Shown here piece after piece: positions 16,528 through 25,587 of a stretch of 64,000 nt of DNA (positions within the stretch are counted from its first letter, which is position 1; every line of letters starts with the position of its first letter). The stretch is from Nocardia cyriacigeorgica. GTDB lineage: Bacteria; Actinomycetota; Actinomycetes; Mycobacteriales; Mycobacteriaceae. Below the pieces are notes generated by a model, which saw only the letters and a list, made by a program, of their open reading frames with translations, made no database searches and was not told the DNA's origin. The position numbers and the translations under genes were made by a program. Location: contig NZ_JAAGUY010000026.1 of assembly GCF_010868145.1 (NCBI RefSeq), positions 17,464 through 81,463 of the forward strand, written 5' to 3'.

Positions 16528-17367
16528 TCAGAACAGGGTCATCGGCTCGGCCGAGATCGGTTCCGGCAACCGGTCGAGCTCCGGGATCAGCGCGCGCACG
16601 TCGTCGTGGAATCGGCGCGCCAATTCGGGCGCGGCAGCATTGTCGGGGGTGTGCAGGAACACCGTGGGCGACCTGCCCTCCCGCAGCCACTCGGCGACGG
16701 TATGGACCCACGGCTGCCAGCCAGCCACTGTCAGCTCGGTGGCATCGCGGCCGTGATAGCGCATGATCGGGTATTCGGTGAGGGCCAGCATGCGGCGCGG
16801 GAGCCGCGGCTTCTTTCCCCACGCCTCACGCTCACCGTCGCTGGTCGGGGCGGCATCGAAAAGCGTTGTGGTGTCGAACGGTACCCATTCGGCGTCGACG
16901 CGCGCGAGCACCCGCTCCAGCTGGCGCGCAGGAGTTCCGTCAGTGAAGAACCCGCCGTGGCGCACCTCGACCGCCACCCGATACCCCTGCGGCACACCGC
17001 GCAGGAAGCCGGCGAGCATACCCAGATCGTTGGGTCCGAACGATCCGGGTAGTTGGATCCACAGTGCATGGTTGCGCGGGCCGAGCGGTTCGATCGCGTC
17101 GAGGAAGGCACCCAACTCGGCGTCGGCGCCGTGCAGACGGCGGTCATGGGTGATGGTGCGCGGCAGTTTGACCACGAACCGGAAATCGGGGTCGGTCTGC
17201 GCGGCCCAGGCCGTGACGGTGGACCTGGACGGGGTCGCGTAGAAGGTGGTGTTGCCCTCGACCGCATTGCACCAGGTGGCATATGACCGCAACCGCTCCG
17301 TCGCAGGCAGATGACGCTGCTGCCACTGCGGATGCGTCCACATCGCACATCCCACATGAAGCCGCAT
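16528..17367 (-). CDS. DUF72 domain-containing protein (YecE-like TIM barrel)
   Basis: 279 aa of the DUF72/YecE family, predicted TIM barrels of unknown reaction. Visible family features are the N-terminal VGCAMWTHPQW strand, EGNTTFYATPS, FVVKLPRTITHD, LWIQLPGSFGPN, the VAVEVRHGGFF strand and MRYHGRD. Start ATG at 17367 gives MRLHVGCAMW, which matches the usual N-terminus. It is divergent from the Rrf2 regulator across 59 bp. Some DUF72 proteins are associated with Fe-S or redox contexts, which would fit an Rrf2 neighbour, but that link is only suggestive. Confidence 0.88.
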   Translation of the reverse strand: MRLHVGCAMWTHPQWQQRHLPATERLRSYATWCNAVEGNTTFYATPSRSTVTAWAAQTDPDFRFVVKLPRTITHDRRLHGADAELGAFLDAIEPLGPRNHALWIQLPGSFGPNDLGMLAGFLRGVPQGYRVAVEVRHGGFFTDGTPARQLERVLARVDAEWVPFDTTTLFDAAPTSDGEREAWGKKPRLPRRMLALTEYPIMRYHGRDATELTVAGWQPWVHTVAEWLREGRSPTVFLHTPDNAAAPELARRFHDDVRALIPELDRLPEPISAEPMTLF

Positions 17368-17407
17368 GCTCCGACGCTAGCGCACCCGCCCGACAGGGTG
17401 TAATCGG

Positions 17408-17419
17408 TACATGTAATAT
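17408..17419 (+). promoter_or_regulatory. Putative Rrf2 promoter with 8-bp palindrome
   Basis: TAATAT (17414-17419) resembles a -10 box and is overlapped by the palindrome TACATGTA (17408-17415). The ATG lies eight bases after the box and has no Shine-Dalgarno sequence, so a leaderless or near-leaderless, autoregulated transcript is plausible. Confidence 0.4.
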
Positions 17420-17426
17420 CCCTTTC

Positions 17427-17906
17427 ATGCGCATGGGCGAAGGCGTCGAATGGGGCATCCACTGTTGCCTCACCATCGCTTGGCTCGAGGATCGAGGACC
17501 GATCTCCACAGCCAGGCTGGCGCAGTGGTTCGATCTGCCACAGCAGTATCTGAAGAAGCGGCTTCAAGCCCTTGTGCGCGCCGAGATCCTGACCTCGATA
17601 CCCGGTGCGCGCGGAGGATTCGAACTGGCGCGACGGCCGGCGCGAATCACCCTGATGGATGTGGTGACCGCGATCGAAGGGCCCGACGAGGCATTTCGCT
17701 GCACCGAGATCCGCCGCGACGGCGTCGGCACCACCGCACCGTCCACCCGTTTCGCCAAACCGTGCGGCGTCTCCACCGCGATGCGCAAGGCTGACCTGGC
17801 CTGGCGGCGTGAACTCGCCGCGCAGACCATCGCCGACCTGATGGCGCAGACGCCCGACTCGACCGTCGAATGGACCCGGCGGACCTATGCGCAGCTGACC
17901 GTCTGA
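17427..17906 (+). CDS. Rrf2-family transcriptional regulator
   Basis: 159 aa with the Rrf2 winged-helix: EWGIHCCLTIAWL, then the recognition region ISTARLAQWFDLPQQYLKKR and the wing IPGARGGFELAR. The classic three-cysteine Fe-S cluster motif is not evident; single Cys occur at FRCTEI and KPCGVS, so it may sense something other than an Fe-S cluster. ATG at 17427 is chosen; the longer frame from 17283 overlaps the divergent DUF72 gene. It is followed after 44 bp by an MFS exporter on the same strand, its likely target. Confidence 0.85.
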   Translation: MRMGEGVEWGIHCCLTIAWLEDRGPISTARLAQWFDLPQQYLKKRLQALVRAEILTSIPGARGGFELARRPARITLMDVVTAIEGPDEAFRCTEIRRDGVGTTAPSTRFAKPCGVSTAMRKADLAWRRELAAQTIADLMAQTPDSTVEWTRRTYAQLTV

Positions 17907-17950
17907 CTTATCCACCACCGCCCGGTGGTGCACACATGAGGAGAATAGGG

Positions 17951-19198
17951 ATGTCCAATATCCCGATTACGGCCGCCGCTCCCGACACCGACCCGACCCG
18001 AACGGGTACAGGTGGGCTCGGCGCGGTGTGGATGCTCGGGCTCGGCACATTCGCCGTCGGTACCGACGCATTCGTCGTCGCGGGATTCCTGCCAGATATG
18101 GCCGAGTCCCTCTCGGTGTCGACGGCGAAGGCAGGGCAATCCATCACGGTCTTCGCCGTTGCCTACGCGCTGACCGCGCCGGTCCTTGCGACACTGACGG
18201 CACGGATTCCACGGCGCGCCTTGCTGGTGGCGGCGCTGATCGTGCTCGGTGTGGCGAACCTCGGCTCCGCACTCGCTCCGGGCTTCGGATTCCTGCTGGC
18301 CACCCGGGTGCTCGCGGCCATCGGCGCGGCCGTCTACACGCCGAACGCGGGTGCGGTGAGTGCGGCGCTGGTGCGGCCGGACATGCGGGCGCGGGCCTTG
18401 GCGATCGTCGTCGGCGGGTTGACGGTGGCGACCGCGCTCGGCGTGCCACTGGGCAATGTTGCGGTGCACTGGCTGAACTGGCGTGCCGCGCTGGGGATCG
18501 TCGCGATGCTGTGTCTTGTGGTGGCGGCCTGGCTGTTCCGGCTGATTCCGGCGCTGCCGGGGAATCCGCGGGTGCCGTTGCGAACGCGGCTGGCGGTGCT
18601 GACGAAACCGGCGGTCACAGCGATCTTGCCGCTGACCGCGATCGGTATGGCAGCAGGCTATGTGGCCTACGCGTACACGGTTCCCGCGCTGGCGAGCGTC
18701 GGGGTGGCGGAGCATTCGGTGACGGTGATGCTGTTCCTGTACGGCGCCGGTGCGGTCATGGGCAACCTGCTGTCCGGCTATGCCACCGATCGTTGGGGCC
18801 CGACCCGGGTGCTCGCGATCGGCTACACCACGATGGCCGTCGCGCTGGCATCGCTCGCCCGGATCGCCGCGACAGACGTGCGATTGCCCCTGCTCGTCGG
18901 ACTGTTGGTGCTGCTGTGGGGTGCGGGCACCTGGTGCCAGACACCAGCACAGCAGCATCGGCTCATCGCCGCGGCACCCGGCGAAGCTCCGCTGGTGGTG
19001 TCGTTGAACGCCTCTGCCATCTACGCCGGAATCGGGTTCGGCACCGTCGTCGGTGGCGCTGCGGTGGGCGCCCACGAGGGCACGATCTTCGGCCTCGGCG
19101 CCTCGATCGCCGTGGTGGCGTTGATTTTTGTCGTGGTCAGCAGCGTGTATGCGCCCCGACGCACGCTCGACGCCGAGTCAGCGACGCAGGCCGTGTGA
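17951..19198 (+). CDS. MFS transporter (AraJ/drug-efflux type, 12 TM)
   Basis: 415-aa major facilitator superfamily permease with about 12 hydrophobic segments. The N-terminal GTFAVGTDAFVVAGFLPDMAESL and the motif-C-like PNAGAVSAALV region are typical of the AraJ/CmlA drug-H+ antiporter group, and a polar loop separates the two six-helix halves (RLIPALPGNPRVPLRTRL). ATG at 17951 follows GAGGAGAATAGGG. It sits directly behind the Rrf2 regulator, probably in one transcript. Its last 21 bp overlap the convergent SDR gene. The substrate is not predictable. Confidence 0.88.
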   Translation: MSNIPITAAAPDTDPTRTGTGGLGAVWMLGLGTFAVGTDAFVVAGFLPDMAESLSVSTAKAGQSITVFAVAYALTAPVLATLTARIPRRALLVAALIVLGVANLGSALAPGFGFLLATRVLAAIGAAVYTPNAGAVSAALVRPDMRARALAIVVGGLTVATALGVPLGNVAVHWLNWRAALGIVAMLCLVVAAWLFRLIPALPGNPRVPLRTRLAVLTKPAVTAILPLTAIGMAAGYVAYAYTVPALASVGVAEHSVTVMLFLYGAGAVMGNLLSGYATDRWGPTRVLAIGYTTMAVALASLARIAATDVRLPLLVGLLVLLWGAGTWCQTPAQQHRLIAAAPGEAPLVVSLNASAIYAGIGFGTVVGGAAVGAHEGTIFGLGASIAVVALIFVVVSSVYAPRRTLDAESATQAV

Positions 19199-19981
19199 GC
19201 GGGCCACGACCTTCTCGATCACCGTCGCGGGCAGCAGACGCCGCAGGGTGAAGACCAGCGGTGCGCGACTTCCGGTCGCGTACAATGGCTTCGGCTTATC
19301 GGCTTCCACGGCGCGCAGGATGAGCGCCGCCACCTGCTCCGGCGGGATGCCTGCCTGCTCATTGCGGTCGAGCCGGTCGATCATGGTGTGGAAATCGGCC
19401 AGGTAGGGCGAATCGTCGGCGATGTATTTGGTGCGTCGTTCGCCGATGCCGGTGCTGATCGAGCCCGGCTCGACAGTGGTGATCCACACCCCGAACGGTG
19501 AGGTCTCCAAGCGGGAAGCATCGGCGAAGCCCTTGAGCGCGGCCTTCGCCGCCACATACGAGGAGCGGTAGGCCAGCGGGAAACTCGCCAGCATCGACCC
19601 GACCATCACGATGCGACCGTGACCACGGGCCCGCATACCGGGCAGCACCAACTGCGCCAGCCGGACCTGGCCGAACACGTTGACCTGGAACAGCCGCTGG
19701 ATCGCTTCCTGCGGCAGCTCCTCGATCGGCCCGGATTGGCTCTCCCCCGCATTGTTCACCAGCACGTCGACCGGGCCGAGATCCACACCGAACGCTTCGA
19801 TCGATGCGGGATCGGCGAGGTCGAGCGCGCGGTACTCCACGCCGGGGATCCGCTCCTGCTCCGCGATGGTGCCGGGGTTGCGGCTGGTACCGATCACCCG
19901 ATACCCGCGTTCGGCCAGCAGGTGTGCGGTCGCCCGGCCGATACCCGACGATGCCCCGGTCACCACTGCGGTTTTCGTCAT
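19178..19981 (-). CDS. Short-chain dehydrogenase/reductase
   Basis: 267-aa classical SDR, NAD(P)H-dependent. It has TGASSGIG (cofactor loop, residues 8-15), NNAG, the catalytic Ser in VGSMLASFPLAYRSSYVAAKAA with YxxxK (Y-VAAK), and a PGSIST segment. ATG at 19981 follows GAGG; the longer frame would add an unconserved Arg-rich stretch. The 3' end overlaps the MFS gene by 21 bp, tail to tail. The imperfectly centred dyad at 20050 lies in its promoter region. The substrate is unknown; the C-terminal extension (PLYATGSRAPLVFTLRRLLP) is common in actinobacterial SDRs of this size. Confidence 0.9.
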   Translation of the reverse strand: MTKTAVVTGASSGIGRATAHLLAERGYRVIGTSRNPGTIAEQERIPGVEYRALDLADPASIEAFGVDLGPVDVLVNNAGESQSGPIEELPQEAIQRLFQVNVFGQVRLAQLVLPGMRARGHGRIVMVGSMLASFPLAYRSSYVAAKAALKGFADASRLETSPFGVWITTVEPGSISTGIGERRTKYIADDSPYLADFHTMIDRLDRNEQAGIPPEQVAALILRAVEADKPKPLYATGSRAPLVFTLRRLLPATVIEKVVARSHGLRR

Positions 19982-20049
19982 TGCTGCCTCGATCCTCGCT
20001 CGCCGGAAGTCGCGGCGGACTCGGCGCCGTCGCGTCACTACGCGCTGTT

Positions 20050-20067
20050 CGATACAGAAATGTATCG
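20050..20067. promoter_or_regulatory. Perfect dyad CGATACA-GAAA-TGTATCG upstream of the SDR gene
   Basis: Seven-base arms (20050-20056 and 20061-20067) around a 4-bp centre, 69 bp upstream of the SDR start. The size and symmetry fit a TetR-type operator. No TetR gene is adjacent, so the regulator would be encoded elsewhere. Confidence 0.55.
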
Positions 20068-20102
20068 GATGCGTTCGCGGCGGGAAAGCGGCTCGTGCCG
20101 GC

Positions 20103-20717
20103 TCAGAGCAGCCGCAGCGTCGTCACCTGCCAATCGCCGCGCCTGCGGGCGATCCGGCCCGCCATCGCGAAGGTCCGCTCGCCGCGGGTGTAGGTACCGC
20201 ATATTTCGGCGGTCCGTTCATCGACCATCATGACCCGCACCCGGGCGGGCACCGCGATGCCGAGGCCGAGGCCTGGTGCGGATTCGCCGGCGATTACGGT
20301 GCGCATGGCCGCGGCGACGAGGGGATCTGCGAGGGTGGTCAGCTGCGCGAACGGCCGTCTGCCGTCGACGACTTCGAGCACTATTCGCATTGTCCGCATG
20401 GTGAATTCGCGCGCTTCCACCGCGCAGGCCGGTGTCGCACCGGCTGCGCACGCGCCACGCATGGCACGGCGCACGCCGGCGGGCGCCGCGCGGGCCGTAT
20501 CGGATTGTCGCGGTACCGGACGCGCGTGACACCACTTGCTCGCACTGTATGCCGCGGGCGCGACTGTCGCTTCGGCCGACGCGGGGCCGTCGATCGGTGC
20601 CGCGGTATGTGTTCGAACGCCCGCCCGCACCCTGCGGCGTTCCCTCTCGGGCACATAGGCCGATGCCGGCGGCTCATACCGTGGAATCGGCGTGAGCCAC
20701 GGACGCTGTTCCTTCAT
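20103..20717 (-). CDS. Rv3235-family protein
   Basis: 204 aa. The basic, Pro/Ala-rich N-terminal half (MKEQRPWLTPIPRYEPPASA) looks unstructured. The C-terminal half is a compact domain: VVDGRRPFAQLTTLADPLVA and ending EICGTYTRGERTFAMAGRIA. This layout is that of the actinobacterial Rv3235 family (alanine-arginine-proline-rich, unknown function). ATG at 20717 after AGGGGG is preferred to the longer frame. The N-terminal half is compositionally biased, so only the C-terminal half supports the family call. The neighbouring genes give no clue. Confidence 0.65.
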   Translation of the reverse strand: MKEQRPWLTPIPRYEPPASAYVPERERRRVRAGVRTHTAAPIDGPASAEATVAPAAYSASKWCHARPVPRQSDTARAAPAGVRRAMRGACAAGATPACAVEAREFTMRTMRIVLEVVDGRRPFAQLTTLADPLVAAAMRTVIAGESAPGLGLGIAVPARVRVMMVDERTAEICGTYTRGERTFAMAGRIARRRGDWQVTTLRLL

Positions 20718-20995
20718 CCCCCAACCCCCTTGCACTCGACTCGCGGTGGCGCGATCGAACGACACCAGCGTGACAGAGGTGCTCGGCCCGGTATCAGCTT
20801 CGGGCGGTATCGGATTCCGCTCCGCCGTCGCAGCGGCGAGTCCGTTCCCGCCGGGCGTTTCGATGCGGCAACCGGCCGTTCACTCGCGCCGCGGCAACGA
20901 ATCAGCAGGTCGACGCGGCGAACCGAACCTGTCTGTGAGTGTTGCTAAGTTGTTCGGGCACATGACGGTCCACCGGTTGGGGGGAACAGAGAAGA

Positions 20996-21697
20996 ATGCT
21001 CGGGCACTCGCATGCCACCAGCGGGGCGCTGGCCTTCGCGGCCACGGCGACCATGGCGCCGGTCGCGGCCTTGGAGTTGGTCCATGGCCCGGTGCGGGTG
21101 AGTGCTATGGAGTTGGTACTCGGCACGATCATCACCGCGGGCGCGGCACTGGTTCCCGATATCGATCATCCGAAGGGCACCATCTCGCATTCGCTCGGGC
21201 CGGTGAGTCATCTACTGTCCAAGGGCGTTTCCGCGGTGTCCGGCGGGCACCGGCACGCCACCCACAGTTTCGCGTTCGTGCTGCTCGCGGGCTGGGCCAC
21301 CTGGGCGGGACAGCATGTGTGGGGCAAGTACTTCACGTTCGGGCTGATCTTCTTCATGTTGGCGCTCGGCGCGCGGGCGCTGCACCTGTGCCCCTCGGGT
21401 GATTCGCTCAAAGCCTATGGTCCGTGCATCATGTTGGCCGGTGGTGGGACGTTGCTGATGGCACGCTGGCTACCGGACGTGCCACCGTGGCTACCGTTCG
21501 CGATCGGCTTGGGCGCGCTGATCCATCTGATCGGTGACTGCCTCACCGACAAGGGTTGCCCACTGCTGTGGCCACTGAACAAGCGCATCGGTATTCCGCT
21601 GATCTCGCGTACCGGCAACAAGATCGAGACCTGGCTGCTCACGCCCGCGATGACGGTGGCCACCATCGGCCTGCTCTACGTGCACACCGTCCCGTAG
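20996..21697 (+). CDS. YdjM-like membrane-bound metal-dependent hydrolase
   Basis: 233-aa integral membrane protein of the PF04307 (YdjM/LexA-regulated inner-membrane) family. It carries the N-terminal HSHATSGA motif, VPDIDHPKGTIS with the metal-ligand pattern DIDHP, HRHATHSFAF, a later LGALIHLIGDCLTDKG segment, and about five hydrophobic helices. The conserved His/Asp sets suggest a membrane-embedded metal site; the family's substrate is not known. ATG at 20996 has a purine-rich but weak site upstream (AGAGAAGA). The 278-bp gap upstream (20718-20995) holds nothing I can assign. Confidence 0.88.
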   Translation: MLGHSHATSGALAFAATATMAPVAALELVHGPVRVSAMELVLGTIITAGAALVPDIDHPKGTISHSLGPVSHLLSKGVSAVSGGHRHATHSFAFVLLAGWATWAGQHVWGKYFTFGLIFFMLALGARALHLCPSGDSLKAYGPCIMLAGGGTLLMARWLPDVPPWLPFAIGLGALIHLIGDCLTDKGCPLLWPLNKRIGIPLISRTGNKIETWLLTPAMTVATIGLLYVHTVP

Positions 21698-21713
21698 CCG
21701 AACGCCGTGGCGG

Positions 21714-22985
21714 TCACGGGGCGCGCGAACGCGACGGCTTGTTGCGGTACATGGCGGTATCGGCTGCGTGCATGGTCTCGTCGACGGCCGCGGGCGGCTC
21801 CTCCAGATATACGGTGCCGATGCTGGCGCCAATGGTGATGGGTCGTTCACCGATCACCATCGGGCGGGTCAGCTCGGTCAGCAGATCCACCCGCAATGCG
21901 GTGAGCTGGTCCTCGCCCGTGCATTCCTCCACCATGACGATGAATTCGTCGCCACCGATGCGCGCGGCGAGCCCGCCGACCGCGGCGACCCCCTCCTGCA
22001 AACGTTCACCCACCACTCGCAGCACCTGGTCGCCGACTGTGTGCCCCCATTCGTCGTTGACCTCCTTGAAACCGTCGAGGTCCAGATAGCAGACCCCGAC
22101 GGGTGGCGTGGCGCACGCGAGCCGGTCGAAGAACAGGCCGCGGTTGGGTAGGCCGGTGAGGCCGTCGTGATTGGCGTCGTGCCACAGCTGGTCGGCCAGC
22201 ATCTTCCTGTCGGTGACGTCAACGGCGACGCCGATCAGGAAACGTACCCGCCCGGTGTGGTCGCGGACCGCGGACATGGACAGGTCGATGCAGGCCACGG
22301 TGCCGTCGGCGCGCAGATGATCGGTTTCCAACCGGAACCGGTCGACGGTACCCGCGAGGAGTTCCTTCATCTGAGCGTAGGCCAGCCCGATATTGGCCTC
22401 GCCCACCACCTCGGCGACCGGACGCCCCGGCATGGTCTCCGCCGACAGGCCGAGCATCTCGGCGAGTGCGGCGTTCACGTCCAGCACCCGCCCGTTGACG
22501 TCGACGGTGCCGATGCCGACCGACGCGCCGGCGAAGACCGCGGCGAAACGGGCTTCCGACAGCTCGCGCCGGGATTCGGCCGAACGCGCGGCGCCAAGCG
22601 CCGCGGCTAGCGTGGTTTCCTGTTCGGTCAATGCCGCCAACCGCAGGGCGGCGGTGAACCCGGTGGCGAATTCCGCCGCGACCAGGATCGCCCGTTCTCG
22701 GACCGTCGCGGGATCGGTCCCCTCGGCGCGTCCGGCATGGTCGGCCATGGCGCCGAAGATCAGCGGGATGGTGCGGCCGACCGTCTGCGGATCGCGATAG
22801 TTCGCGGTGACCAGGGCGGCTGCCGTCGCCCGGACCGACTGCAGTTCCGCGCTTCCCCGCAGCGCCGCGACGAGTTGGCCGGCCAGCCCGGCCAACAGTT
22901 CTTCGATACGGTCACGGTTCAGTGGCGGCGCCACCGCACCGTCGAGCGCGTCGGCCCACACCACCGCAAGCTCACCCGCGCACAC
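21714..22985 (-). CDS. PAS-GGDEF diguanylate cyclase
   Basis: 423 aa making cyclic-di-GMP from two GTP. The N-terminal 140 residues are a helical sensor-like region; a PAS domain follows (about 145-260, FAAVFAGASVGIGTVDVNGR), then a GGDEF domain with intact RIGGDEF (about 342-348). The RxxD inhibitory site five residues before GGDEF is not seen, so product inhibition may be weak. No membrane helix. GTG at 22985 is best spaced from AGGGG, with GTG 22991 as alternative. It follows a SAM-dependent methyltransferase gene by 36 bp on the same strand, suggesting co-transcription. Confidence 0.9.
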   Translation of the reverse strand: MCAGELAVVWADALDGAVAPPLNRDRIEELLAGLAGQLVAALRGSAELQSVRATAAALVTANYRDPQTVGRTIPLIFGAMADHAGRAEGTDPATVRERAILVAAEFATGFTAALRLAALTEQETTLAAALGAARSAESRRELSEARFAAVFAGASVGIGTVDVNGRVLDVNAALAEMLGLSAETMPGRPVAEVVGEANIGLAYAQMKELLAGTVDRFRLETDHLRADGTVACIDLSMSAVRDHTGRVRFLIGVAVDVTDRKMLADQLWHDANHDGLTGLPNRGLFFDRLACATPPVGVCYLDLDGFKEVNDEWGHTVGDQVLRVVGERLQEGVAAVGGLAARIGGDEFIVMVEECTGEDQLTALRVDLLTELTRPMVIGERPITIGASIGTVYLEEPPAAVDETMHAADTAMYRNKPSRSRAP

Positions 22986-23021
22986 GGTCACACCCCCTGC
23001 CGTATCCCCTGCCGCCCCGAG

Positions 23022-23831
23022 TCAGACCTTCCGCGCGAGCCCGGCCAGGCCGAGCGAGCGACCAGGAGCCTCGTGGTGATCGCGCTCGGATTCGGGCCGC
23101 CAGGCAGGCAGCTCCACCACACCCGGCTCGACCAGGTCCCATCCATCGAACATAGCCTCGATGGCTTCGCGGGAGCGGAAGTGGATGCCGACGCGGCTGT
23201 CATTGGCCGCCGACGCGCCGAGCTGCGCGGCGTCCTCGGGCCGCAGCGCCGAGGTCAGATGAGAGATCGCGACGTAGCTGCCCGCCGGCACCGCGGCACG
23301 GAATGCGGCAACCTTGCCTGCCGGATCGTCGGTATCGGCGACCAGGTGCAGCACCGCCACCAGCAGAACGCCGACCGGGCGATCGAAGTCGATGAGACCG
23401 GTCTCTCGAACCCGGGCCAGCAGCTCATCGGGCTTGCGAAGATCTCCTTCGATGGCCGTGGCCCGCTCCTCATCTCCGAGGATGGCCCGCGAGTGCGCCA
23501 CCGCGACCGGATCGATATCGACGTAGACCACCCGGCTGCTCGGGTTCAGCTCCCGCGCGATCTCGTGCACGTTGCCCGCGGTCGGAATCCCGGAGCCGAT
23601 GTCGAGGAACTGGGTGATACCGGCGCCGGCCAGATACCGGATCGCCCGCCGGAGGAAGGCCCTGTTACTCAGCGCGAGTCGCGGTAGGTCGGGCACCAGC
23701 TCGGCACCCATCTCGGCGGCCCGCCGGTCGACCTCGAAGTTGTGCGATCCGCCGAGTAGTGCGTCGTACATCCGTGCCGGGCTCGCTTGCTGCATATTTA
23801 CGCCCTCGGGCGCCCACGCCGGCCTGTCCAT
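23022..23831 (-). CDS. SAM-dependent methyltransferase (DUF574/PF04672)
   Basis: 269 aa of the S-adenosylmethionine-dependent methyltransferase family abundant in actinomycetes. Visible are SPARMYDALLGGSHNFEVDR, the SAM-binding FLDIGSGIPTAGNVHEIA, VVYVDIDPVAVAHSR, LLVAVLHLVAD and the C-terminal FDGWDLVEPGVV. ATG at 23831 follows AGAGGGG. Members of this large paralogous family have mostly unknown substrates. It is the first gene of a probable two-gene unit with the diguanylate cyclase. Nothing is seen in the 214 bp upstream. Confidence 0.93.
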   Translation of the reverse strand: MDRPAWAPEGVNMQQASPARMYDALLGGSHNFEVDRRAAEMGAELVPDLPRLALSNRAFLRRAIRYLAGAGITQFLDIGSGIPTAGNVHEIARELNPSSRVVYVDIDPVAVAHSRAILGDEERATAIEGDLRKPDELLARVRETGLIDFDRPVGVLLVAVLHLVADTDDPAGKVAAFRAAVPAGSYVAISHLTSALRPEDAAQLGASAANDSRVGIHFRSREAIEAMFDGWDLVEPGVVELPAWRPESERDHHEAPGRSLGLAGLARKV

Positions 23832-24045
23832 CGATACCCCTCTGCGCTCGACGATCGCGATCGGCCCGCCTGCCGACGATCGCACAGGTCGCGGCCTGTG
23901 TCCTCGTTCACCCGAACGGACTCAGCGCATGATAGCCCGGCCCACCGACAACAACGCATCAACGGTCCGACACACCGGCGAACCGTTGCGCATTCAATTA
24001 CTTTGCGCTGGTTCGGTTTTCATTCGCACACGCCGACCACCGCTG

Positions 24046-25557
24046 TCAGCGCACCGCCGGCTCGGCCGGCGTGCGTACCGCCGACCGTGGCGTCGGGGCA
24101 AGGGTTTTGCCGAGATCGGTGCGCATCGTGGTGGCGGAGTCGAGCAGATAGTTCTGGCGCACCTTCCAGGGATGCCTATCGCCCTGGCGCGGGAAGTCAC
24201 CGATGGAGCGCTGGATGTAGCCCGACGCCAGATCCAGCAGCGGACGCTCGTCGAGCTTGCCGTCGGGCCGCGGTACGACGGCCGCGTACCCGTTGCGGTC
24301 CATATGGTTGATGACCTTGCAGACCAGTCGCGAAGTCAGGTCGGCGCGCAGCGTCCAGGACGCATTCGTGTAACCGATGCAGACGGCGAAGTTCGGCACG
24401 CCGGTGAGCATCGCGCCCTGCCAGACGAACTGGTCGGACAGCTCCACCTGCTGCCCGTCGACGACCGGGTTGATGCCGCCGAAGGCAAGCAGCTGCAGGC
24501 CGGTCGCCGTGATCACCATATCCGCGGGTAGCACCCGGCCCGAGGCCAGCCGAATACCCTCGGGCACGAAGGTGTCGATGCGATCGGTGACGACCTCGGC
24601 CTTGCCCTTGCGGATGGCCTTGAAGAAGTCGGCGTCCGGCGCCGCGCACAGTCGCTGATCCCAGGGGTCGTAAGTGGGCGTGAAATGCTCTGCCACCGCC
24701 TGCTCGTCCTTCAGGATCCGGGCAGCCAATCCGGTCAGCAGCTTGCGCGCAGCCTCGGGACGTCGTCGGCAGTACTGATAGAAACCGACGCTGAACAGAA
24801 TGTTCTTGGTGCGGATCAGCCGATGGGCGAGATTCGGCGGAAGTGTCGCCCTGATCCGGTCGGCGATCTTGTCTCTGCCCGGCACCGGGCTGATCCAGGT
24901 CGGCGACCGCTGCAGCATGGTGACCATCTCGGCGTCGTCGGCCAGATTCGGCACCAACGTGACGGCGGTGGCGCCACTGCCGACGATGACGACACGCTTG
25001 CCCGCGTAGTCCAGTTCCTTCGGCCAGAACTGCGGATGCACCACGGTGCCCGCGAAGGAGTCGATCCCGGGGAACTCGGGCGCGTGCCCGTGGTCGTAGT
25101 TGTAATAGCCGGCACAGGCGTAGAGGAAATCGCAGGTGAGGGTGCGCGGTTCGATGCTGCCGTGCTCATCGCGCTGATCGAGGGTGAGTCTCCAGCGCGC
25201 GGTCGCGGTGGACCATTCGGCGCCGATGACCTTGGTCCGGTACCGGATCTTGCGATCGATCCCGTTCTCGGCGGCGGTTTCGGTGATGTAGCGCAGGATG
25301 GACGGCCCGTCGGCGATCGACTTGGCGTCACGCCACGGCTTGAACGGGTAGCCGAGAGTGAACATGTCCGAATCGGAACGGATGCCCGGATACCGGAACA
25401 GATCCCAGGTGCCGCCCATGGCCTCCCGCGCCTCGAGCACGGCGTAGGACTTGCCGGGGCATTCGGTCTGCAACCGGTAGGCGGCGCCGATGCCGGATAG
25501 GCCGGCGCCGACGATCACCACATCGAGGTGTTCCGGAGCAACAACGATCTCGGTCAT
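24046..25557 (-). CDS. Flavin-containing Baeyer-Villiger monooxygenase, EthA/MymA family
   Basis: 503-aa FAD/NADPH monooxygenase inserting oxygen next to a ketone carbonyl or oxidising heteroatoms. It shows the FAD motif VIVGAGLSGIG (14-24), the BVMO fingerprint FAGTVVHPQFW (168-178, FxGxxxHxxxW) and the NADPH site VVIVGSGATAVT. Stretches such as MGGTWDLFRYPGIRSDSDMF and GYTNASWTL are near-identical to M. tuberculosis EthA (ethionamide activator) and MymA. ATG at 25557 is preceded by GGAGG. It is divergent from a VirS-like AraC gene, the arrangement of mymA/virS rather than ethA/ethR. The natural substrate is unknown; thioamide activation is possible by homology. Confidence 0.93.
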   Translation of the reverse strand: MTEIVVAPEHLDVVIVGAGLSGIGAAYRLQTECPGKSYAVLEAREAMGGTWDLFRYPGIRSDSDMFTLGYPFKPWRDAKSIADGPSILRYITETAAENGIDRKIRYRTKVIGAEWSTATARWRLTLDQRDEHGSIEPRTLTCDFLYACAGYYNYDHGHAPEFPGIDSFAGTVVHPQFWPKELDYAGKRVVIVGSGATAVTLVPNLADDAEMVTMLQRSPTWISPVPGRDKIADRIRATLPPNLAHRLIRTKNILFSVGFYQYCRRRPEAARKLLTGLAARILKDEQAVAEHFTPTYDPWDQRLCAAPDADFFKAIRKGKAEVVTDRIDTFVPEGIRLASGRVLPADMVITATGLQLLAFGGINPVVDGQQVELSDQFVWQGAMLTGVPNFAVCIGYTNASWTLRADLTSRLVCKVINHMDRNGYAAVVPRPDGKLDERPLLDLASGYIQRSIGDFPRQGDRHPWKVRQNYLLDSATTMRTDLGKTLAPTPRSAVRTPAEPAVR

Positions 25558-25587
25558 ACCTCCAGTGTGCGAGGTGGCAGCCCCAGC

